Under the pieces are notes generated by a model. That model had not been told where the DNA came from and did not search any database. It saw only the letters and a program-made list of their open reading frames with translations. Below are positions 57,994-64,000 of a stretch of DNA of 64,000 nt, piece by piece (position 1 is the stretch's first letter; the number at the start of each line of letters is the position of its first letter). Source of the DNA: Streptomyces genisteinicus (lineage in GTDB: Bacteria > Actinomycetota > Actinomycetes > Streptomycetales > Streptomycetaceae). The stretch covers positions 5,750,001 through 5,814,000 of the forward strand of contig NZ_CP060825.1 of NCBI RefSeq assembly GCF_014489615.1. Direction: 5' to 3'. The translations under genes and the position numbers were made by a program.

Positions 57994-58914
57994 TCAGCCC
58001 ACCAGCCGCCGCCGCCACTCCAGCGGGGTCACGGAGATCACCGCGCGCGGGTCCCCGTCCCACTCGGTGCGCAGGCCCACGGCGTCCAGCGCGGCCACCA
58101 CCTCGCGGCCGACGGCGGCCGTGGCCCCCTCCGCGTCGCCGAAGGCGCCGTACAGCAGCGCCAGCCCCCGGCCCGCCGCGGCGGACTCGGTGGACTGGGT
58201 GTGGAAGTAGACGAAGCCCCGGCTGCCGGGAGCCGTCTCCTCGCCGATCTCGGCGTCGCCGCAGGTCCGGCAGCAGGTGAAGTGCTCGCGGGCGGTGATC
58301 CCCGCCGCCTCCAGCGCGGTGAACGCGCGGGTGATCCGCTCGGGGTCCGTCTCGCCGTGCCACGCCTCCTGCTCGGCGACCCGCTCCAGCCACAGCCGGT
58401 CGGCGAAGGCCTCGGCCTGGAGCCGCGTCAGGGGCCGCCGGTCGGCGGTCACCAGATAGTCCTCGGCGGTCTCCGCCAGCTGGGCCCGGTCCGCGTACCC
58501 GGCCGTCAGCACCTCGCGGACACGCTTCTCCAGCACCTCGCGGTCCTCGTCGCGGAGGTCGAGCGGCGGCACGACGGGAGCGGGTCCCAGGTCCAGCAGC
58601 GACCAGTCCAGCCCGTCCTGCCAGCCGTCGTCCCCGCGCGCCCAGCCGGTCAGGGCGGCCGCCGCCTCGTCCGGGGAGTCGGCCAGTGCCTGGAAGTGGC
58701 GGTCGGCCGCGCCGTCGCGGTATTCGACCGTCCACTCCTCCTCACCCTCCTTGTGCCACACCTGAGCAAAGACGTCCGGCAGGTCGGGTATCCGCTGGAT
58801 CACCAGAAAGAGGTCGTCCCAGCCGCCGATCCTCCGCACCAGAGCGGTGAGTTCCTCCGCGGACACACCCAGGTGCCGCGTGCCGTCCTCTGTCCTCACA
58901 TTGATGTCGAGCAT
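57994..58914 (-). CDS. Conserved actinobacterial protein (DUF6891-like)
   Basis: 306 residues from ATG 58914 (an earlier ATG at 58932 is possible; neither has a good ribosome site). The N-terminal ~110 residues form one unit (VSAEELTALVRRIGGWDDLFLVIQRI; WTVEYRDGAADRHFQALADSPDEAAAALTGWARG). The C-terminal ~180 residues hold AEAFADRLWLERVAEQEAWHGETDPERITRAFTALEAAGITAREHFTCCRTCGDAEIGEE, with a CCRTC cluster, and RGFVYFHTQSTESAAAGRGLALLYGAFG. The latter resembles the DUF6891 family found across actinobacteria. It is soluble. No function is known. It is divergent from the lipase gene. Confidence 0.75.
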   Translation of the reverse strand: MLDINVRTEDGTRHLGVSAEELTALVRRIGGWDDLFLVIQRIPDLPDVFAQVWHKEGEEEWTVEYRDGAADRHFQALADSPDEAAAALTGWARGDDGWQDGLDWSLLDLGPAPVVPPLDLRDEDREVLEKRVREVLTAGYADRAQLAETAEDYLVTADRRPLTRLQAEAFADRLWLERVAEQEAWHGETDPERITRAFTALEAAGITAREHFTCCRTCGDAEIGEETAPGSRGFVYFHTQSTESAAAGRGLALLYGAFGDAEGATAAVGREVVAALDAVGLRTEWDGDPRAVISVTPLEWRRRLVG

Positions 58915-59048
58915 GCGCCGACTCTGACACATGCCACCGACAGCGCGCGGTGGCGAACGGATGACTGGTGATTTCACGGATGGCCGGTGCGGCCCGGCTC
59001 ACGATTCTTGGTCGGGCCGACACCGCACACCCTCGTTGGGAGGGCTCC

Positions 59049-59777
59049 ATGAGCCGCCGTACCGCCCGCCGTCTGACGACCGCCGTCGCCGCCGTCACCG
59101 CCGCGTTCGCCCTGTTCGCCTCGGCGACCCCGGCCGGCGCGGCCGCCTCCGCCGGCTCCGCGCAGCCGGCCGCCGCCGGGGCGCTGTCGACCGGCACACC
59201 GGTCGTCTTCGTGCACGGCTACACCGGAAGCGCGTCCAACTGGACCACCGCCAGGAGCGTCTTCCAGAGCAACGGCTGGTCGAGCTCGAACCTGTTCGCC
59301 TACGAGTACAACTCCTACGGCAACAACATCACCAACGCCCAGGGCCTGGCGAGCTTCGTCAGCAACGTGAAGTCCCGTACCGGCGCGAGCAAGGTCGCCA
59401 TCGTCAACCACTCGATGGGCGGACTGGTCAGCCAGTACTACCTGAAGGTCCTGGGCGGCCACGCGAACGTCAGCCACCTCGCCTCGATCGCCGGGGCGAA
59501 CCACGGGACGACCGCCGCGGGAGCCTGCCTGATCTACGCGACGTGTCAGCAGATGTATCCCGGTTCCGCGTTCATCACCCAGATCTCGTCGGGCGACGAG
59601 ACGCCGGGGAGCACCGAGTACGGCACCTGGTACTCGCCGTGCGACGGGGTCATCCTCCCGTACACCAGCACCCGGCTGACCGGCGCGGACAACAACTACG
59701 TCGCGTGCGAGACCCACCTCGGGTTCCTCACCAGCACCTCGGTGCTCGGCGACATCGCCGACTTCGTCGCCTCCTGA
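59049..59777 (+). CDS. Secreted triacylglycerol lipase/esterase (alpha/beta hydrolase)
   Basis: 242 residues; ATG 59049 after GGGAGGG. Signal peptide about 1-35 (GAAAS). The fold starts at TPVVFVHGYTGSASNW (oxyanion HG motif). The nucleophile elbow is NHSMGGLVSQYY, the Asp is in YSPCDGVILPY and the His in ACETHLGFL. The enzyme belongs to the small class-2 lipases (Lipase_2) of Streptomyces and Bacillus. Two Cys pairs (CLIYATC, SPC...VAC) likely stabilise the secreted form. It hydrolyses esters of medium or long acyl chains outside the cell. Confidence 0.9.
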   Translation: MSRRTARRLTTAVAAVTAAFALFASATPAGAAASAGSAQPAAAGALSTGTPVVFVHGYTGSASNWTTARSVFQSNGWSSSNLFAYEYNSYGNNITNAQGLASFVSNVKSRTGASKVAIVNHSMGGLVSQYYLKVLGGHANVSHLASIAGANHGTTAAGACLIYATCQQMYPGSAFITQISSGDETPGSTEYGTWYSPCDGVILPYTSTRLTGADNNYVACETHLGFLTSTSVLGDIADFVAS

Positions 59778-59792
59778 CCCCGTCGTGCGCCC

Positions 59793-59833
59793 GGCCCGCC
59801 GGCACCCGCCTCACCGGCGGGCGCCGGCGGGCC
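59793..59833 (+). terminator. Terminator after the lipase gene
   Basis: Arms GGCCCGCCGG (59793-59802) and CCGGCGGGCC (59824-59833), 16 bp past the stop. Confidence 0.6.
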
Positions 59834-59890
59834 GCCACGCCGGACGGGCACCTCGCCCGTCCCCTCTCCCGGAAGGAGCCGGAAGGGATC

Positions 59891-60679
59891 ATGCCGCAGT
59901 TCCACGCCGACGACGGGACGGTCATCGCCTACAAGGTCTGGGAGGGCGAACCGGGCCTGCCGCTGGTCCTGTTGCACCACGGGTTCATCGCCTCGGGACT
60001 GACGAACTGGGAGCTGCCGGGGGTGGTGTCGGCGCTGACGGCCGCCGGCCGCCGGGTCGCGACCGTCGACGCGCGCGGACACGGAGCGTCGGGCAAGCCC
60101 CACGACCCCGCCCGCTACGGGGAGACGCGGATGGCCCGGGACGTGACGGCGCTGATCGACGTCCTGGGCGAGCCGCGGTTCGACCTCGTCGGCTACTCGA
60201 TGGGCGCGGTCGTCGCCCTCATCACTGCGACCCGTGATCCACGGGTACGGCGCCTCGTCGTCGGCGGCGTCGGAGCCGGAGTGGTGGAGTGCGGGGGAGT
60301 GGACACGCGCGTCATGGACGGGGCGGTGCTCAGGCACGCCCTGCTGACCGATGACCCGGGATCGATCACCGACGGGGCCGCGGTCGCGTTCCGTGCCTTC
60401 GCCGACGCCTCGGGCGGTGACCGCAGGGCCCTCGCGGCGCAGGCGGCGGCCGTGCACGCGGAGCCGATCGCGCTGTCCGGGATCGCAGCCGAGACCCTGG
60501 TGGTGGCGGGGCGCGACGACCACCTCGCGGCCCGGCCCGAGGTGCTCGCGGCGGCCCTCCCGAGGGCCGTGCTCCGCCGGGTGCACGGCGACCACCTCGG
60601 GGCCCTGCGCGACCCCGCCTTCGCCCCGGCGCTGGTGGAGTTCCTCGCCGTCCCCGAGGGGGCCGCCGCCGGGGCGTAG
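59891..60679 (+). CDS. Alpha/beta hydrolase
   Basis: 262 residues; ATG 59891 with AAGGAG/GGAAGGGA upstream. The frame follows the classical fold: LPLVLLHHGFIASGLTNW (oxyanion region), VATVDARGHGASGKP, the nucleophile elbow VGYSMGAVVAL, the Asp in LVVAGRDDH and the His in VHGDHLGAL. There is no signal peptide, so it is cytosolic, unlike the neighbouring lipase. The family spans esterases, haloperoxidase-like and lactone hydrolases; the substrate cannot be assigned. It is separated from the lipase gene by a terminator, so an independent unit is likely. Confidence 0.9.
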   Translation: MPQFHADDGTVIAYKVWEGEPGLPLVLLHHGFIASGLTNWELPGVVSALTAAGRRVATVDARGHGASGKPHDPARYGETRMARDVTALIDVLGEPRFDLVGYSMGAVVALITATRDPRVRRLVVGGVGAGVVECGGVDTRVMDGAVLRHALLTDDPGSITDGAAVAFRAFADASGGDRRALAAQAAAVHAEPIALSGIAAETLVVAGRDDHLAARPEVLAAALPRAVLRRVHGDHLGALRDPAFAPALVEFLAVPEGAAAGA

Positions 60680-60753
60680 CGCGGGGGCGTACGCCGGTCT
60701 CTCCCCCGCGACCGGGCCTCACCCGACCGGGAGGAGCGGAACCGGCGGCTGCC

Positions 60754-61920
60754 TCAGACGTCCGCCCGTGCGCCGGTCCGGCGTGCCGCGGCCGGCCGCA
60801 GGACGGCGGCCGCGGCGGTGGCGGCCAGCGCCGCGCTCACCCACGCGGCGTCGCGGGCGTCGCCCGTCGCGCCGGCGACCGCGCCTGCCAGCAGCGGACC
60901 GGCCACCGCACCGGCGTTCAGCGCCACGGTGGCGAACGCGCCGCTCAGCGCGGGGGCCTCGGGCGATGCCGTCCGCATGACACGGCCCACCAGAGCGGAC
61001 CCGGCGCCGAACGACAGGCCGCCCAGGACGGTGGCGAGGAGGAACAGCGGCACCGGGCGGTGCCCGGCCAGGGCCACGGCCGCCCAGCCCGCGGGCAGGG
61101 CGCACAGGGTGAGCCGCAGACCGGGGCCGAGCCGCCCGTCGCCCGTCCGGCCCGTGGTCACCACCCCGGCGAACGCCCCGGCGCCGAAGGCGGCGAGCAG
61201 CGCGGGCACCGCTCCGCCGGGCAGACCGGCGGGCCCGGTGGCGATCACCGCGAGATAGGCGAAGACGGCGAAGGTGGCACCGTTGACGGCGGCCGCGAGC
61301 AGCAGTGCCTCCCGCACCTGCCGCGACGCCAGTGCGCGCAGCTCGCCGGCGACGGGCACCTCCCGCCCGCCGCCCGTGCCGGCGGGCGCGGCACGCACGA
61401 CGAGCGCCAGCGCGGGCAGGCAGAGCAGCGCCACCGCCCAGAACACCGCGCGCCAGCCCGCCCACGCGCCGAGCAGGGCGCCCCCGGGGACCCCGGCGAC
61501 GATCGACAGTGTCACCCCGGACAGCAGCACGGCCGTCGCCCGGGTCTGCCGCTCCGGTGCGGCCAGGGCCGTCGCCACGGACATGGCGACGGCGAGGAAC
61601 CCCGCGTTCGCCACCGCCGCGACGACCCGGGTGGCGAACAGCAGCGGGAAACTGTGCGTGAGAGCCCCCACCGCATGGACGGCGACGAACACCGCCAGGA
61701 AGACGGTCAGGGCCAGGCGGCGCGGCCACCGCGCGCTCAGCGCGGCCATCGGCGGGGCGCCCAGCACCATGCCGATCGCGTAGGCGGACGTCAGGCTCGC
61801 GGCGGACCCGGTCGACACGGACAGGTCGTCGGCGATCGAGGGCACCAGGCCCGAGAGCATGAACTCGGACGTGCCCTGCGCGAAGACGGCGAGGGCGAGG
61901 ACGGGAAGAAGGACAGGCAA
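60754..61920 (-). CDS. MFS drug exporter (DHA1, chloramphenicol-efflux-like)
   Basis: 388 residues with about twelve hydrophobic segments. TTG 61920 is the only plausible start; GGAG lies eight bases upstream on this strand. The opening VLLPVLALAVFAQGTSEFMLSGLVPSIADDLSV matches the start of CmlR/Cmx-type chloramphenicol exporters and AraJ-like sugar-efflux proteins. The motif-A loop is SARWPRRLAL, and GVTLSIVAGVPGGALLG is the antiporter motif C (GxxxxxxxGPxxGG-like). It is a proton-driven exporter in the cell membrane. Chloramphenicol itself is only one possibility. The gene converges with the alpha/beta hydrolase gene. Confidence 0.85.
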   Translation of the reverse strand: MPVLLPVLALAVFAQGTSEFMLSGLVPSIADDLSVSTGSAASLTSAYAIGMVLGAPPMAALSARWPRRLALTVFLAVFVAVHAVGALTHSFPLLFATRVVAAVANAGFLAVAMSVATALAAPERQTRATAVLLSGVTLSIVAGVPGGALLGAWAGWRAVFWAVALLCLPALALVVRAAPAGTGGGREVPVAGELRALASRQVREALLLAAAVNGATFAVFAYLAVIATGPAGLPGGAVPALLAAFGAGAFAGVVTTGRTGDGRLGPGLRLTLCALPAGWAAVALAGHRPVPLFLLATVLGGLSFGAGSALVGRVMRTASPEAPALSGAFATVALNAGAVAGPLLAGAVAGATGDARDAAWVSAALAATAAAAVLRPAAARRTGARADV

Positions 61921-62197
61921 GGGAACGGCTCCGGCATCGGCAGGCGCGGTCGGGGGACGTCCGCGTGCTGACGGCCATGCCCGTCACCCCGGAACCACCG
62001 GTGGGACGGAGCCGTCGCGGACACGCGGAGGGCGCGTCCGGTCGCTGGAAGCGGGATCGACTGACCACCGGTCCGCGGGGGACCGGTCAGACGTCACGCC
62101 GCCGGGCGACCGGCGGCTCGGCTCTGTCCGATTCGGGGCTGTTCACGGCATGCACCGTACGGGGCACGGCCCCGGGTCTCAACCGGGATTCCGGCCA

Positions 62198-62232
62198 CCG
62201 GGACCGGGGGCCGCCCCGGCCCCCGGTCCCGG
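62198..62232 (-). terminator. 15-bp stem terminator after the second mannanase gene
   Basis: Left arm 62198-62212, loop GCCCC, right arm 62218-62232, perfect. It lies about 90 bp past the mannanase stop. The remainder of 61921-62323 has no gene and must include the MFS promoter. Confidence 0.65.
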
Positions 62233-62301
62233 CACGCGACCGGCCGGCGCACCGGGCCCGCTCCACGGAGGAGAAGGACCCGGCACGCCGTGGTTGCCGC
62301 C

Positions 62302-62328
62302 GTCAGCCGTCAGCCGTCAGCCGTCAGC
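62302..62328. repeat. 7-bp tandem repeat across the mannanase stop codon
   Basis: GTCAGCC is repeated three full times plus six bases (62302-62328). On the minus strand this reads as successive TGA triplets at 7-bp steps, beginning with the mannanase stop at 62324-62326. Confidence 0.8.
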
Positions 62329-63661
62329 GGTCGGCGGCGCTGCCGCGGACGACGCAGGAGCGGCTGTTCTCCCAGCCCCAGCCGTCGCCGTCCGGGTCGG
62401 TGGCGCTGCCGTTCGCGCAGTACGGGTAGCCGTTGGGCGCGGTGCCGCCTCCGGTGCCGCCGTCGGCGGCGCTGCCGCGGACGACGCAGGAGCGGCTGTT
62501 CTCCCAGCCCCAGCCGTCGCCGTCCGGGTCGGTGACGCCGCCGTTCGTGCAGTACGGGTAGCCGTTGGGCGCGGTGCCGCCTCCGGTGCCGCCGCCACCG
62601 CCGTAGACCGTGGCCGGCCTGGACGTGGCGGCGATGCCGTCGGCACCGTGGAAGAGGCGCCGGCCCCAGGCGGTCAGCGAGCCCGCGTCGAAGCCGTTCA
62701 CCATGTCCAGGTACTCGACGCCGCTGCCGTTGCCGCTCCAGGACCAGCCGAGGTAGCCGACCCGGAGGGACCGGGCGGTCGCCATGATGGCGTCCTCGTC
62801 GGGGTTCCCGTCGCTGTGGTTGTCACCGAACTCGCCCACCACGATGGGCAGTCCGGCATCGACGAAGTGCCCGAGGTAGGCCTGCACCTCGGCGGCGGTG
62901 TCGTACACGCCGTACATGTGGATCGAGAAGACGGTGTTGCGGTCCGGATCGGCGGCGAAGACCGACGCGGCGTTGTTCCGCATGGTGTGCGACCAGTCCT
63001 GGCCCCAGTTCGGGGCGTCGACCATCAGCGCGTGGTCGAGGCCCGCGTTGCGGAGCTTGACGACCGCGTTCTTCGTCGCGTCCGTCCAGGCCGCGTAGCC
63101 GGTGTTGCCGAAGGGCTCGTTGCCGATGTTGACGACGACGTAGGACTCCTGGCCCTGCAGCGCGCTCTTGACACCGATCCAGTAGTCCGCCGCCCGGTCG
63201 AGGGAGGCGGCGGCTCCGTCCTCCCCGTAGCCGGTGGTGTCGTGGACCTCCAGCACGCAGATGACCTTGCTCGCCTTGCACTGGGCGATCAGGGAGGACA
63301 CCTCGGAGGCGCTGGTCCTCGTCCAGCGGTCTCCGCTGGAGAGCACGACCCGGACGGTGTTGGCGCCCTTCGCCGCGATGTCGGCGATCGAGCCCGTGCG
63401 GTCCGGGTACCAGGTGTGGGCGTGGTTGACGCCGCGCATGACGAACTCGTTGCCGTTCGCCTCGTACACCCGCCCGTTGCCGACCTTGATGCCGGCGGCG
63501 GTGGCAGCGGTGGCGGTATCGGCGGCGGCGGTGGGGGGTGCGGTGGGAGCGGCGGAGGCGGCTTCACCGGCGCCGAGCAGCGGCAGCAGGAGGCCGGCCA
63601 GGGAGGCGATCACGGTACCGGCGGCAGCGGAACGGCTGCGGCGCCTGGGTGGTCTGCTCAT
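62324..63661 (-). CDS. Secreted GH5 endo-beta-1,4-mannanase with tandem CBM10 modules
   Basis: 445 residues; ATG 63661 with GAGGAGAACG upstream. Signal peptide about 1-37 (GEAASA). The catalytic domain (~55-350) closely follows the mannanase at 8366-10042: RGVNHAHTWYP, VNIGNEPFG (Glu182), IVVGEFGD (Glu277). The 95-residue distance between the catalytic Glu is the same in both. Two CBM10-like modules of ~40 residues (NGYPYCTNGG/NGYPYCANGS, each with DPDGDGWGWENSRSCVV) follow Gly/Thr linkers and are almost identical. It acts outside the cell on mannan in cellulosic material. It differs from its paralogue in binding modules and operator. Confidence 0.92.
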   Translation of the reverse strand: MSRPPRRRSRSAAAGTVIASLAGLLLPLLGAGEAASAAPTAPPTAAADTATAATAAGIKVGNGRVYEANGNEFVMRGVNHAHTWYPDRTGSIADIAAKGANTVRVVLSSGDRWTRTSASEVSSLIAQCKASKVICVLEVHDTTGYGEDGAAASLDRAADYWIGVKSALQGQESYVVVNIGNEPFGNTGYAAWTDATKNAVVKLRNAGLDHALMVDAPNWGQDWSHTMRNNAASVFAADPDRNTVFSIHMYGVYDTAAEVQAYLGHFVDAGLPIVVGEFGDNHSDGNPDEDAIMATARSLRVGYLGWSWSGNGSGVEYLDMVNGFDAGSLTAWGRRLFHGADGIAATSRPATVYGGGGGTGGGTAPNGYPYCTNGGVTDPDGDGWGWENSRSCVVRGSAADGGTGGGTAPNGYPYCANGSATDPDGDGWGWENSRSCVVRGSAADR

Positions 63662-63687
63662 CGTTCTCCTCGGAGGAGTGGAGGATG

Positions 63688-63699
63688 GACAACGTTGTC
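63688..63699. promoter_or_regulatory. LacI-type palindrome upstream of the second mannanase
   Basis: GACAACGTTGTC, a perfect 12-bp palindrome with the central CG of LacI-family operators, 27 bp before the start codon. It is unlike the CebR boxes of the other mannanase, so a different (perhaps mannan-responsive) regulator is expected. Confidence 0.65.
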
Positions 63700-63700
63700 A

Positions 63701-64000
63701 GCCCCTCGCCGGGCGGCGTTCGGCCGCCGGGAGCGGAGTCGTGGAAGTGCTCGGTGCAGGACGGGGGCCGGCTCTCGGCGGGAGCCGGAACGCCCCGCCG
63801 ACGCACCGTCATGAACACCGCCGGCAGCGGTCGTTGCCCTCATATGAGGCACCCGTCGCGACCGGTGTGTCAAGAGTCGTGCCGCCTTCGCTCCGCCGCC
63901 CTTACCGGTTTCGTGGAAACGGGTCGACGGGCCGGACGGGCATGCCCTTTCTTTCGCCGTGCGCGTGAAGGCGGAATCGGTGACTGTCCCGTTCCCGGCG
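63701..64000. other. Gene-free right edge with two palindromes
   Basis: CCTCATATGAGG (63838-63849) is a perfect 12-bp palindrome, and the 21-bp stretch 63904-63924 (core GTTTCGTGGAAAC) is a near-perfect one. These may serve the mannanase or a gene beyond the window. No coding region is convincing. Confidence 0.4.

Overview
The window is high-GC actinobacterial chromosome and almost certainly Streptomyces. Third codon positions are overwhelmingly G/C, GTG and TTG starts are frequent, and secreted hydrolases, a modular polyketide synthase, WhiJ-type XRE/DUF397 genes and 14-bp CebR-type operators all occur. I see no rRNA, tRNA, CRISPR array, transposase or phage gene.

Layout. (1) 1-7.3 kb is the end of a type I PKS operon: the 3' part of a PKS gene (ACP, then a KS-AT-DH-KR-ACP module with a malonyl-type AT and no thioesterase), followed by an acyl-CoA dehydrogenase. 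A convergent methyltransferase lies just beyond. (2) 8.3-13.6 kb holds a secreted GH5 beta-mannanase with FN3 and CBM2 domains under two CebR-type boxes, a translationally coupled pair of CNNM/HlyC-type CBS membrane proteins, and a GNAT acetyltransferase. (3) 13.7-25.8 kb looks like an unassigned biosynthetic cluster: two convergent paralogous glycosyltransferase-like proteins, a three-gene ABC exporter, two radical SAM enzymes (the first with a SPASM-like tail and a possible PqqD-like N-terminal domain), a creatininase/MftE-family protein, an arylsulfotransferase-type beta-propeller, a GT2 glycosyltransferase, a methyltransferase and a P-loop kinase-like protein. The order radical SAM, radical SAM, creatininase, propeller, GT2 is tightly coupled and recalls mycofactocin-type maturation without being that locus.

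(4) 25.8-42.3 kb is an alpha-glucan (probably alpha-1,3-glucan) utilisation locus. Two very large secreted GH87-type beta-helix glucanases are bracketed by two almost identical LacI-family regulator genes. A solute-binding lipoprotein, two sugar permeases and a GH13 alpha-glucosidase follow. The implied scheme is extracellular depolymerisation, ABC import of oligosaccharides, then intracellular hydrolysis, under duplicated LacI control. (5) 42.7-48.4 kb has a BlaI/M56 regulatory pair, a STAND-type ATPase with a C-terminal HTH-like region, two tandem I36-type secreted inhibitors and a ricin-like secreted protein. Most of this segment is flanked by two short direct repeats about 4.1-4.3 kb apart. 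(6) 48.4-53.4 kb is a YD/RHS-repeat protein followed by a row of tiny membrane proteins, some of them mutually homologous.

(7) 53.4-64 kb contains TerB, a tectonin-like six-blade repeat protein encoded by three 231-bp tandem repeats, a lipoprotein, a DUF397/XRE/HATPase module with a good palindrome in its divergent promoter, a conserved actinobacterial protein, a secreted lipase, a second alpha/beta hydrolase, an MFS exporter and a second GH5 mannanase. That mannanase carries tandem CBM10 modules and a different LacI-type palindrome. Convergent or terminal gene ends are marked by strong GC hairpins almost throughout.
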